DNA from: Platynereis dumerilii
Lineage: Eukaryota; Annelida; Polychaeta; Phyllodocida; Nereididae
Assembly: GCA_026936325.1 (NCBI GenBank)
Contig: JAPTHN010000008.1
Coordinates: 49,393,706-49,457,705, forward strand
Direction: 5' to 3'
Length of the DNA stretch: 64,000 bases
In this document: piece by piece, positions 1 to 11,841 of the stretch
Layout: every line of letters begins with the position of its first letter
How positions within the stretch are numbered: position 1 is the first letter of the stretch
Notes under the pieces: model-generated
What the model was told of the DNA's origin: nothing
Databases searched by the model: none
Seen by the model: the letters and a program-made list of their open reading frames with translations, nothing else
Position numbers and translations under genes: made by a program

Positions 1-1030
1 CAGCCATACCCTAGTCTAACAATCTCACAAAATTTCGTTGTCATCGCGTAAGCGGTATCGGCGCTATGGCCGCACAAAAACTCATTTTTCAATCGCCGAT
101 ATCTCGGTTGCTATTAAAGCTACAGAAAAATTAAAAACACCATCAGAAAGTTCAGTTTGTCCTCTTACAGATGATATATAGCATTTTACTTTTTAAGGAA
201 GTTTTTATATCTCGCGTAAGACATTGAAAATTTCATGTCTGTTTTTGGGCTCATCAAAACTTTTGGGCCCAAAAAAACTATGAAGGTCTTCATGGATGTT
301 CCTGAATATTTTTTTAGAGGTACCCACTATGGGCCTGCATAATGTCTCCAAAGGAAAAATTTCTACTTCAAGTACTTTTTCCTTGAGAATTTTTTGAATT
401 TCAAAATTGTAATGTAAATTTCTCAGCTTCTACTCATTCAAATTTCATGAAATTAACACCAAAAGATGCGTAAAATTATTACCTTCACTATCCTATGAGG
501 GTATTCACCTATTACTAATAGCCAATTTTACACTTATCATTTTGTATATCCACCTATAACTAATAAATTACACATTCAATTTAGTTAAAAGTCACATGGC
601 ATAATGCTAATTTTTCCCTCTATTTTTCCATTTAACCACAGCTCCATGACTCTTATGGTTTGCCTGCAACAACCCATTAGGGTTAGGGTTAGGCCTCAGT
701 CAAAATGTATTGCAGTGAGGGTGGTAACATTGCTGACAACACACCTGGCTGCATGCTAAGCGCTATATGAGTCAGTATGTGCAAATCTACACTGCCAAGG
801 ACCAGATTACAACCAAAACTGGCTAGGGAATGGAATGGAAGGGAATGGAAGGGAAGGGCCTGGAAGGGCAGGGAATGGAAGGCAAGGGAATGTAAGAGCA
901 TGGAGTGGAAGCAAAGGGAATGGAAGGTCAGGGAATGGAAGGCAAGGAGAGGGGAGGGTAAATAGGGAGGGAATACGGGGGAGGGGAATTCATATCTTAA
1001 AATTGCTGTGCAATTTTAATTATTCTCTAG
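1..1030 (+). mobile_element. Helitron-like unit 1 (5' end outside window)
   Basis: Non-coding repeat unit, the first of five related head-to-tail units. Its right end has the layout of a Helitron 3' terminus: a short hairpin (AAAATTG, loop CTG, then its complement) near 997-1017, about ten A/T-rich bases, then CTAG at 1027-1030 followed by T. A purine-rich stretch of GGAAT/GGAAGG repeats (about 825-960) precedes the terminus, as in unit 2. The body shares diverged phrases with later units, such as 'gcacaaaaactca' and 'atttcatgaaatta'. No Rep/helicase coding is seen, so it would be non-autonomous. Open frames over 777-1098 are by-products of the purine repeat. Confidence 0.55.
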
Positions 1031-2487
1031 TTATTATTATTATTATTTATTATTCTTCTTTTTTTTCTTCCCACTTTTGGTCATTCTTTAAATGTTGAAT
1101 AAATCATAACCTGCAAGACATATCTACATGAAACTTTAACTGCATAATGACACCACAAAAGCCCTCCAATGTTTGGAATTACGCATGGGAATTCCGCTCG
1201 ACATTGGAATTACAGGCAATTTTCACAAAAAATTTTCGGCTCCAGTTTTGGGATAACTGTTGGGAGGAATGTCATGAAAATTTTTCCTGTTACTCTCTAA
1301 TGAAATAGGCAGTGCAGAAAGTAGTCTGGTGGCAGAAGGCTAAATAGGTTTGGAGAAAAAAAAAGTTCAAAATTTGTGCAGACTGAAATTTCAGGGGTCA
1401 TGTCATGAAAACCCATGATGTAATTATCAGAATTTCATGTCCTTACAGGAACTATGAGTACTACTTGGGTACAGTGTCCATGCAAAAGCATGGCATCCCA
1501 GGTGTAATACTTTTGGAGCCACAGGGCCTCAAAAGTTGAACATTTGATGGGCTGTATCTCCCTTAATATTGGTCCTAGAAACAAACCAGGGACATTTTTG
1601 GAAAGCTCAGAATGTCAGCTTTCCAGTGATGTATAGAAATATCCCGTGCAACGCGCGGTTTAGAATCGCGGTGGACATTGAAAATTTTATGTCACTTTTT
1701 GGGCCAATCAAAACTTTTTCCTAAAAAAAGTGTATGAAGAACTTCATGGATGTTCATGAATAATTGATGTGGGCTACCCAGGTTGGGCCTCCATATTGTG
1801 CCCAAAGGAAATTTGCCTACATCAAATACTTTTTCTTACAGAATTTTTTTCATCTCAAAATTGTAAAGGAAATTTCTCTGGTAATAATTGTTCAAATCTA
1901 ATGAAATTAACACCAAAAAATGCGTAAAATTATGCCCTCTATCACGCTACAAGGATATCTTCCTCTTACCTTTAACCAATTTTACATATAACATTTTGTA
2001 TATTCAATTTTAACTCATTAATTATTTATCAAAATCAATTCAAACTAATTTGACATATTCCTAATTGTTTGCTCTATTTTTGCATGTAAGCAAAGCTCCA
2101 TAACACTGATGGTTTGTCTACAACAAGCCATTAGGGTTAGGGTTTCACCTACCATTCTCTCAAAATGTATTGCTTTGAGGGTGGTGCCGCTGACCACCAC
2201 ACATTGATCTCCATGCCAAGCGATGTGTCATTTCAATATATGTCACTGTATAGCCTACTACAAGGCCTATTGCAACCAAACGTCTAGTAACAGCAAGATT
2301 TACCTTTTTGCCAAATCAAATAGCTTCGCCATGGAAGGCAAGGGATGGAAGGGGAAGGAAGGAATTTGAAGGGTAGGAATTGGAAGGGCATGGATTGGGA
2401 AGGAAGTGGAGGGATTGCAAGGAAGGGAAGGGATTGGAAGGGAAGGGAAGTTCTTCCTTTAAATTGCTGTGCAATTTAGTATACTAG
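1031..2487 (+). mobile_element. Helitron-like unit 2
   Basis: Second unit of the array, similar in order of segments to unit 1 but diverged. It ends with the hairpin AAATTGC-TGT-GCAATTT (about 2461-2477), six bases, and CTAG at 2484-2487, followed by T. A GGAAGGG-rich tract lies at about 2330-2455. The 5' boundary is unclear; it begins in the TTATTATT run that follows unit 1. No coding potential was recognised. Confidence 0.5.
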
Positions 2488-2491
2488 TTAT

Positions 2492-2527
2492 TATAATCCC
2501 CCGCTCGCGCAGCGGCGGGGGATTATA
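2492..2527. repeat. GC-core hairpin TATAATCCCCCGC...GCGGGGGATTATA
   Basis: Inverted repeat immediately after unit 2. Two more hairpins with the same arms lie at 4163-4193 and 4219-4249, immediately after unit 3. They sit only in the junctions between units and are followed by 'ttgatatt' and an ATT/CTT microsatellite. They may be the residual termini of another small element, or a preferred landing site. Confidence 0.6.
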
Positions 2528-2570
2528 TTGATATTCTTCTTTTACCTTTTATTATTATTATTATTATTAT

Positions 2571-2730
2571 TCAGCTCAGGAAAACTGTGATTACTGCAAA
2601 ACTATTAAAGATGCTGTTTTACAAGTCAAGGGTAATATACAACTCCATTGCGTGCTACTTTACACGAAATTTCATGATCAAATTTCATGACACTTATGAG
2701 TTATGAGGAAAATATAATTATTATTCTTAT
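2571..2730 (+). repeat. Truncated 5' fragment of the Helitron-like unit
   Basis: Begins with TCAGCTCAGGAAAACTG, the same start as the full units at 2731, 4302 and 5482. It stops after about 140 bp at an A/T-rich run, where the next full unit begins. This is consistent with one element inserting inside or against another. Confidence 0.55.
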
Positions 2731-4161
2731 TCAGCTCAGGAAAACTGCGATTACTTCAAAACTATTAGAGATATTGGTTAACAAGTGAAGGATGATATGC
2801 AACTCCCGTGCGTGCTATTACTCACAAAATTTCATGATCAAATTTCAAGACACTTATGAGTTATGAGGAAAATACAAAAAAAATTTCCGGCGCAGGTTTC
2901 TGAGAACCTAAGCATAACTGAGACCTGTTGATTTTTTGTGAGATACCTTGACAAAGTCTCCAGTGCAGAAAGGCGTCTCGTGGAGATTTCATGAACACAT
3001 TTCAAGATATGATTTTTTGAAAATTTGACATCCCGAAAATTGACTGAAATTTTTTTGAAAAACAGGGAAGGAATGCTCGTAGAAAGCTGAAAGTAGGTAA
3101 ACTTACAGACCTACCCTAGTGTACCAACTTCACAAAGTTACGGACTGCTCAGACAAACGGTCTTGGCGCTACGGACGCACAAAAACTCAAACTTCAAGTG
3201 GCCATATCTCAGTCCCTTTTTCAGCTACAGACTAGTTTTACATATCACAAGAAAGGTCTGTTTCTCAGCTTTCCAATGGTATATAGCATTATAGTCTCAG
3301 ACGCACGGCGTAGAATCGCGTCGGACATTGAAAATTTTTTGTCACTTTTAGCACTCACAAAAGTGTTTTAGGCTAAAAAATCAATGAAGTGCTTCATGGA
3401 TGTTCATCAATAATTTATGACGGCTACCCAGGTTGGGCCCCCATATTGTGCCCAAAGGAAATTTGCCTACATCAAATACTTTTTCCTAGAGAATTTTTTT
3501 AATTTCAAAATTGAAACGTAAATTGCTCAGCTTCTACTTATTCAAATTTCATGAAATTAACAGCAAAAGATGCGTAAAAATACAGGCTTTTGACTTGCGT
3601 AAGGGCATTCACGTCACACAAACACCCTATTTTACATAGCTCATTTTACATATTCAATCATAACTCATGACTTACTGCTTCAAATCAGTTACAACTCATA
3701 AATCATGTTGCTAATTTTTTGGCCTATTTTGTGGTATAAACACATCCACCTATCTCGAAAAAAAAAAATTTCAAACTTTTAACAGATGCATGTGGTCTGC
3801 AGTCGGGGCCATCCTGTCTCAGTGCCACCTTTTACAAGACCTAACCTTACTGTACTGTCAAAGCAGCTGAACTAGCGAATAATATACATTGTACATTGAA
3901 AGGGTATGATGCATATAAGGGTTTCACATAGGCTGTTATATTGTGTATTAGTGCAATAGACTTATTAGGGCAGGCAGGGACTATTGTAATGATGTGATGT
4001 GCCCTCTTGGAATCGAAGTTCATCCCCCAAAAACCAGGCCAGGGGACATACACAAAAATAGTGGACATGAATTTCAAAAGAAGCGTATGCAGGCCTGGGG
4101 GTAATACGGGGCCCGCGGGGGATTATCCGATATTGCCGTACGGCAATATCAGTTATACTAG
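2731..4161 (+). mobile_element. Helitron-like unit 3 (near-identical to unit 5)
   Basis: A 1431-bp unit. It starts TCAGCTCAGGAAAACTG and ends with a perfect 22-bp palindrome at 4129-4150 (GATATTGCCGT and its complement), seven bases, then CTAG at 4158-4161 followed by T. This matches the hairpin plus CTRR end of Helitrons. Unit 5 at 5482-6912 has the same length and is almost the same sequence, offset by exactly 2751 bp. That indicates very recent copying. The duplicated 76-codon minus-strand frames at 3847-4077 and 6598-6828 are a consequence of this and not a gene. Confidence 0.65.
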
Positions 4162-4301
4162 TTATAATCCCCCGCCGCTTGCGGGGGATTATATTGATAT
4201 TGTTCGTTTTATTATTATTATAATCCCCCGCCGCGAGCGGGGGATTATATTGATATTGTTCGTTTTATTATTATTCTTATTCTTATTCTTATTCTTATTA
4301 T
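4162..4301. repeat. Junction with two GC-core hairpins and ATT/CTT microsatellite
   Basis: Between units 3 and 4. Two copies of the TATAATCCCCCGC hairpin (4163-4193, 4219-4249), each followed by 'ttgatattgttcgtttt', then a run of ATTATT/CTTATT. The next unit begins directly after this run. Confidence 0.6.
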
Positions 4302-5438
4302 TCAGCTCAGGAAAACTGCGATTACTTCAAAACTATTAGAGATATTGGTTTACAAGTGAAGGGTAATATGCAACTCCATTGCGCGCTACTGCTTACGAAA
4401 TTTCATGATCAAATTTCATGACACTTATGAGTTATGAGCAAAATATAAAAAAAATTTCCGGCGCAGGTTTCTGAGAAACTACGCATAACTGGGACCTGCT
4501 GATTTTTTCTAAGATACCTTGACAAAGTCTCCAGTGCAGAAAGGCGTCTCGTGGAGATTTCATGAATACATTTCAAGATATGATTTTTTGAAAATTGGAC
4601 ATCCCGAAAATTGACTGAAATTTTTCTGAAAAACAGGGAAGGAATGCTTGTAGAAAGCTGAAAATGGGTATACTTACAGACCTACTGTAGTGTACCAACT
4701 TCACAAAGTTACGGACCGCTCGGACAAACGGTCTGTGCGCTACGGACGCACAAAAACTCAAACTTCAAGTGGCCATATCTCGGTCCCTATCGCAGCTACA
4801 GACTAGTTTCACATATCACAAGAAAGGTCTGTTTGTCAGCTTTCCAATGGTGTATAGCATAATAGTGTCAGGCGCGCGGCGTAGAATCGCGTCGGACATT
4901 GAAAATTTCATGTCACTTTTTAGGCCCAAAAAACTTTTTCGGCTCAAAAAGTCAATGTAATTCTTCATGCACGTCCATCATTATTTTATGTGGGCTACCC
5001 ATATCAGCCCTGCATATTGTCCCCAAACATAAATTACCTACATCAAATAGTTTGTCCTAGAGAATTTTTTTAATTTTCAAACTTCAAATATAAATTGCTC
5101 AGCTTCCGGTTATTCAAATTTCATGGAATTAATACCAAAAGATGCTTAAAATTCTCGCCTTTACTGTCCTCCAAGGCCATACAGCTCATAGTAATAGCCA
5201 ATTTTACATAGATGATTTTATATAAGCCACTATAACTCCTGCATTTTTCGTTCAAATCAGATGAAAATGCAATGACATGTTCCTAATTTATTGCCTGATT
5301 TTTCCATGTAGGCAAAATGCTTTTAAGAATTCATCATGAAGGACATAAATTGGAAGGGGAGAGTAAGCAGGGAAGGGGAGACAGGGGGGGCGCGGGGGAT
5401 TATCCGATATTGCCGTACGGCAATATCAGTTATACTAG
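4302..5438 (+). mobile_element. Helitron-like unit 4
   Basis: An 1137-bp unit with the same first about 600 bases and the same end structure: the palindrome at 5406-5427 and CTAG at 5435-5438. Its middle is shorter and diverged from units 3 and 5, and it keeps a remnant of the purine-rich tract at about 5335-5395. It looks like a different subfamily member lying between two nearly identical copies. Confidence 0.6.
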
Positions 5439-5481
5439 TTATTATTATTATTCTTATTATTCTTATTATTCTTATTATTAT

Positions 5482-6912
5482 TCAGCTCAGGAAAACTGCG
5501 ATTACTTCAAAACTATTAGAGATATTGGTTTACAAGTGAAGGATGATATGCAACTCCCGTGCGTGCTATTACTCACAAAATTTCATGATCAAATTTCAAG
5601 ACACTTATTAGTTATGGGGAAAATACAAAAAAAATTTCCGGCGCAGGTTTCTGAGAACCTAAGCATAACTGAGACCTGTTGATTTTTTGTGAGATACCTT
5701 GACAAAGTCTCCAGTGCAGAAAGGCGTCTCGTGGAGATTTCATGAACACATTTCAAGATATGATTTTTTGAAAATTTGACATCCCGAAAATTGACCAAAA
5801 TTTTTTTGAAAAACAGGGAAGGAATGCTTGTAGAAAGCTGAAAGTAGGTAAACTTACAGACCTACCCTAGTGTACTAACTTCACAAAGTTACGGACTGCT
5901 CGGACAAACGGTCTTGGCGCTACGGACGCACAAAAACTCAAACTTCAAGTGGCCATATCTCAGTCCCTTTTTCAGCTACAGACTAGTTTCACATATCACA
6001 AGAAAGTTCTGTTTCTCAGCTTTCCAATGGTATATAGCATTATAGTCTCAGACGCACAGCGTAGAATCGCGTCGGACATTGAAAATGTTTTGTCACTTTT
6101 AGCACTCACAAAAGTGTTTTAGGCTAAAAAATCTATGAAGTACTTCATGGATGTTCATCAATAATTTATGACGGCTACCCAGGTTGGGCCTCCATATTGT
6201 GCCAAAAGGAAATATGCCTACATCAAATACTTTTTCCTAGAGAATTTTTTTAATTTCAAAATTGAAACGTGAATTGCTCAGCTTCTACTTATTCAAATTT
6301 CATGAAATTAACACCAAAAGATGCGTAAAAATACAGGCTTTTGACTTGCGTAAGGGCATTCACGTCACACAAACACCCTATTTTACATAGATCATTTTAC
6401 ATATTCAATCATAACTCATGACTTACTGCTTCAAATCAGTTACAACTCATAAATCATGTTGCTAATTTTTTGGCCTATTTTGTGGTATAAACACATCCAC
6501 CTATCTCGAAAAAAAAAAATTTCAAACTTTTAACAGATGCATGTGGTCTGCAGTCGGGGCCATCCTGTCTCAGTGCCACCTTTTACAAGACCTAACCTTA
6601 CTGTACTGTCAAAGCAGCTGAACTAGCGAAAAATATACATTGTACATTGAAAGGGTATGATGCATATAAGGGTTTCACATAGGCTGTTATATTGTGTATT
6701 AGTGCAATAGACTTATTAGGGCAGGCAGGGACTATTGTAATGATGTGATGTGCCCTCTTGGAATCGAAGTTCATCCCCCAAAAACCAGGCCAGGGGACAT
6801 ACACAAAAATAGTGGACATGAATTTCAAAAGAAGCGTATGCAGGCCTGGGGGTAATACGGGGCCCGCGGGGGATTATCCGATATTGCCGTACGGCAATAT
6901 CAGTTATACTAG
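5482..6912 (+). mobile_element. Helitron-like unit 5
   Basis: A 1431-bp unit nearly identical to unit 3. The terminal palindrome is at 6880-6901 and CTAG at 6909-6912. It is the last unit of the array. The following bases TTGTAATTGTAATTG are the tail of an oppositely oriented SINE, so the SINE abuts or landed at the unit's end. Confidence 0.65.
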
Positions 6913-7318
6913 TTGTAATTGTAATTGTAAATACTCTCAGTCATGCACTGCAATGCAGGCACGAAATTCGTGGTGAGCCTTCCACAATGATACAGCTTAG
7001 GGCAGCCCTAGAACAGCGCCCATGGGCGGAGACTAGAGGAACATTACCCAAGGTTCCCATGCCGTAGCATTCTCCAGTGTTGGTGACCGCCGTATGATGA
7101 TGATTGATGAGAAGACTAGGAGTCTGGCGCATACCCTATTAATTCAGGGGTGCCCAGGGTCTTTCAGTTGCCCCAGCACAGAACACTGGATACAACCCAC
7201 CTCCATTTAATGTCCCATGGGCTCGGACCAAATTGAGTTCCAGGAGTGGGAGTCGAACCCACGACCTCAAAGCCAGACTGGTAGCACAAACCAGCACCTT
7301 AAACCATTAGGCCACGGA
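6913..7318 (-). mobile_element. tRNA-derived SINE, full-length-looking copy
   Basis: Read on the minus strand, the head at about 7318-7245 is tRNA-like. It has a box A (TGGCCTAATGG) close to its start and a box B (GGTTCGACTCC) about 50 bases further on, the internal RNA polymerase III promoter arrangement. The body continues to about 6925 and ends in a (TTACAA)n tail. Related copies lie at 24655-24958 (plus, headless) and 54183-54424 (minus, with head). It is not a functional tRNA gene: the segment between the boxes does not fold as a normal cloverleaf, and the homology extends far beyond tRNA length. Confidence 0.75.
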
Positions 7319-7446
7319 GAACTCTATCTATCTATCTATCTATCTATCTGTAATAGATGTAATAGATATGATAAATAGATATTAAAAATAGATATTATAT
7401 ATAGAAATATAGATGGACATAGATCGATAGATGGATAGACAGATAG
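7319..7446. repeat. CTAT/GATA microsatellite
   Basis: Runs of CTAT followed by degenerate GATA/ATAGAT repeats, adjoining the SINE head. Confidence 0.85.
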
Positions 7447-8162
7447 ATTGGATTTTTTTTAAATAAAGTTTTTGTGAGATAAATAAATTCCTTTTTGGCG
7501 TTTTTTGCTGATTTTGTAAATGAAATCTGGACTTCCCGGGCTTAATTAACATAAATATTTATTGCCGCTGCTACCGTAAAATCACAGTAAAATAAAACTC
7601 CAAATCCCCCCCCTGGGATATTAAATGGGTTGTCCCCTAAGCATTAGGTTAACAAAGCAGATAGATTATCTAGTGCAATGTGAATAGGAACATGTGTTTG
7701 GAATGTTATGGCTAGGCCTGGACCCAATCCTTGAGTTCGCAAATCAAGTAAAAGTTTTCATGTTGCTTGCACTCTCTCCAGGTTGTAAATGCTGTACACT
7801 TCTGCCGCACTACTTGTGGTCAAAAACAAAGGAGAGTTTTGAAAGAGTTGTCAAATACAATAGAATTGCAGTAACTGTGACACAACTTCAAAAGGTGTCT
7901 GGCCATATGGTCAATCGTGAATAAACCTCACTGAATATGTGAAACACAAACTGCACTTTTCACTTGAAACTGCTAAAGTCAGTCCCTGTTAGGAGATCGA
8001 TGGCTTAAAATGCCATGCTCACCCATGTAAAACGCTATGTCACTTTTCATGAGAGAGTGGTGTCATACCTTCTCTCGACCAATGAAAATTGCAAGAAGAA
8101 TGATGTATTTTCTACCTCAAATGTCTACAAATATGAAATCATCTGTAAAGAATCATAATATA
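7447..8162. other. Non-coding stretch downstream of gene 1
   Basis: A/T-rich DNA with no convincing exon. A 76-codon plus-strand frame at 7694-7924 has no recognisable domain and no supporting splice or start context. Confidence 0.5.
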
Positions 8163-8338
8163 CTATGTAAAATTTTAAATTTTGAGTCAGTTTTTTATCT
8201 TGTTGTTTGCAGCTAAGATAATCTTGCCCTCATCATATAATATCATAACTTAAAACAACAAGCTATTTTTGCTCAAAGGAATTGTGCAACTATCTCACTC
8301 AATAATTTAAGCTGATTCAAAATTAAAATTTTACAGTG
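8163..8338. mobile_element. Hairpin MITE (family M1), downstream of gene 1 stop
   Basis: Terminal inverted repeats of about 40-50 bp: 'atgtaaaattttaaatttt' on the left and its near-complement ending 'ttttacagtg' on the right. A central AAGATAATCTT-type palindrome is also present. A better preserved copy lies at 58374-58571 and shares 'ttgctcaaaggaattgt' and 'atctcactcaat'. This copy is about 110 bp past the stop codon of gene 1 and is therefore probably in its 3' UTR. Confidence 0.65.
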
Positions 8339-8447
8339 TGTATATGGTATAATAGGTACATGTACAGTTGGTACACAGTAGAAAATGTTGAGATGGACAT
8401 GTAGACAGAGAGAAGCCGTATTCAGAATTTCAGATAGTCTCAATTTA

Positions 8448-11400
8448 TCACAATTGAGTGGCAATGACATTTCCCTCAAAGAAAACATCATTTGAAATTG
8501 TTGATATTGGCAGGTTGGCAGACTTATCTGCTAAATTTGCCACCTTGCTTTGATCATGCCTGTCCAAAAACTCTGTGATATAATAACCGATGGCAGCCAA
8601 AGTCAACATCGATATCAAAATGTACAATTTCACATCTGTACACAGTGATCCACTGTAAGCATAGGCAATGACCAATCCAAAGGAAGTCCAAAGATTGATG
8701 TTGGCATAAGCAGGAACAGGGTCAGGAAATAAAACTCCATAAATTGCTGAAAATATATCAACATTTTGACACAGAATAAATAAGTAAATAAATATATAGA
8801 TCCATATATATATAGTAAAACACAATCAATTAATTTGTCAATTCAAATACTTAAAATTACGTGCCCCAAAACCTTCCAACTAACATTTACATTGTACCAT
8901 TTGTACTATGCCAAACGGCATAATCAATTATTTTTATCGTCACAGTAAAACTTTTAAAAATCTTGGACATGAAACATATTAAATTGTTATATAACATAGT
9001 CAGTGTGTTGTATTTATGAATTAGGCATCTTGATATGAAATTACAGGCATATTTAGCTATCAGAAGATTTGGCGATTCTGGTAAAATGTACTAGTAACAT
9101 TTACTAAAACTGCCTAATTTCCCAGAAAACTCAATTTTTTAAATGTGTATTGCTTTTATTAAAAGACAGCATAATGTATTACTGGCTATATGGCAAATGT
9201 GATTGTTTCCTCTACATATGAGAACTAGCAAAATGTAGAAAATTAAAAATCTCACCCAATATAGCAATTAATTATTAGATCTATAGCAGTCTTTTGCATT
9301 GAATTAAAATATTTAATTCATTTTCAATTCAATTGTTTCTATTGATTGATTTAAAGTAGCAGCGAGGTCACTGACCAAAAGGTCATTTTGGCCTTGACAT
9401 CATTGTTATGCAAGACTAGCCTTATTTAATGTTTAGCTTCTCGGATTGACCAACCCTAAGGGTTTCCTATCTACCAAAAAAATGGGCTGACCAAAAATTT
9501 CTATCTAATGGAAATTGTAAGAAATTGAGAGTATTTTTTTTTCTGGTCCTTTTTGACCCATCCGTGAGACAATCCAAGCAGCTGAAAATTAATTATGTCT
9601 GGCGTAATCTACAGACACACAAGGTAAGTGGTACTATAATAAGACCAAATTGGTATGGTGGTATGTTGAGATGTAGGCCCACTCCACGAGTTGAAGATCT
9701 TGAGTCCTCTGTACTCATGAATTCGTCAGCACGAGTGGGAACAGAGGACTCAGGATATCTATACGAGTGGGAGTACATCTCAAAATACCACCATACAACC
9801 ATTTGGTCTTATTTATACCCCAGTCTGTAGTTCAAAAGAAAGCTGAACTTCACTCAGATGATCAATACTCTACAGTGGCCTCAGCAAATCAGAGCACAGA
9901 TAGCAGCTCAACTGATGATGTCACAATGTTGTGACATCACCATGGACATGAAGTCACAATGGCAAACAATGCAATGACATCATCGACAATGATCAAACCA
10001 TTGAGTATACAAAAAACCATTGAGTATAGCTACAATGCAATACCACACTGCATTTTCATGTGGTATTGTAAACATTATGGGGTATAAGTGCTTTTCGAAT
10101 AACAGCCATTATGGATCCTATTGACTTAAGTCACCATGTTTGACAATTTGTCTTATCGTTAAACTGAGTTTGCAACATGGCTTGTTGAACTGTCGACTCA
10201 AATTATGTCGATGTCCGTCTGTCTTACCATTGAGTTGAGTTTGCCACATGGCATCCGAAAAACCCCACATCACAGCCAAAATATACATCACATAATACTC
10301 TTTAGGTGTAGGCATCCACGTTATAAGCACTATCTGAAAGTGAGAGATAACATTAGCCATTATGGATCGCCCAAGATGCTTCTCATTATGAAAATCTTGA
10401 CTCTGTCTAAAATATACAATATAGTGGGAGCCCCTCCCTCCAGATAATTTCGTTCCCTTACCTAGGTGCCCCCTTGCTCGAGACCCCCTAATTACGCCAC
10501 TGTTTGTAAGAGTTGGAATAATACAGCTGAAGATGACACTATGTTATTAAAAGAAGTAAAGGCACACATGTTAGATGAGCTAACAGATGCACAACATGCT
10601 TTGTAGAGACTGACAGACTTTTAATAATAAATAATAATAATGATAATAATAAATACTTTATTGGTCAGAAAAGTGAAACTTGCAGTGTGTTGTCCCATAT
10701 CAGAGACAGAATCACAGTCACATGCATACAGAGAGATCACAGTCACACAATAACATTCACACGAAAATTAATACATACATACTACCATACATACTACCAC
10801 TTCAACTCATTGCACATTTTGATGCTAGAAGGAACAAATGACTTAGCGTATCTACTGGTTCTGCACTTAACACTTCTCAACCTTCTGCCTGATGGTAACA
10901 TTTCGAAGCACTCATGTAGTGGACGATTAATCTCTTTTACAACAGTACAGTGACATTACATTGATTCCCATTCGAGCACAAGCATTGATGACCCTGCTTA
11001 TTTTGTTGTTTTTTTTGCTTCAGTTGTGCAATTTCCATGCCAGCAAGTGATTGAGAATGATATTACTGACTGTATGATAGCATTATAAAATATATCCATG
11101 ATTTTGTTGTCAATACTATAACGGCACAACTGTCTTACAAAGTACAATCTTGAGTTTATCTTCTTATACACATTGTCTGTATTTGTAGCAAATGAAAAAT
11201 TCTGATCTATGATAGTGCCTAAATATTTATATTCTGACACATTTTTAACAGCATCACCATTTATAAGTAAGTTTTTGTCCACACATGATGTTTTTGTGAA
11301 GTCTACTGTCAGCTGTTTGGTTTTTGTTACATTAAGTTCGAGATGGTTAACTTGACACCATTCAGTAAATAGTTTTACCATCTCTATTGAAATTCCTGGC

Positions 11401-11782
11401 TTGACAGAGGCTTAAAAGAGCTCAATTCTTTGGGACAGGGATGGTTTCACATAACCCATTTGCTCGATTCAACTCAGATAAAGGATAAACCCTTTTTTCG
11501 CCACTTTGAAAATATGACATACACTGTACCTGTATGATGTAATCAACCACAAAGCCAGCAGTAAAGAGAGGCATCCGTCCTGTGTATTTGGCAATTCGAC
11601 CCGAAGCTAAAGCTGTCAGTGCATTCATTATACCAAAGGGGATAGTCACATATCCAACTTGCCAGATGCCCATGGAACAGGTAACAAATGACTGCAATGA
11701 AACACATACATTACACTGTTATACGTGACTTTTAGTTGTATACTTGAAGAAAAAGGCATCCTTCTGGTTCCATCTGTGGTTT

Positions 11783-11841
<59 letters not shown>

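Noticed and set aside
3847-6828. Identical 76-codon frames at 3847-4077 and 6598-6828
   Set aside because: They lie within near-identical non-coding Helitron-like units; identity reflects repeat copying and not protein conservation.
7245-7318. Possible functional tRNA gene on the minus strand
   Set aside because: Boxes A and B are present but homology continues as a SINE body, and the same unit recurs at 54183-54424.
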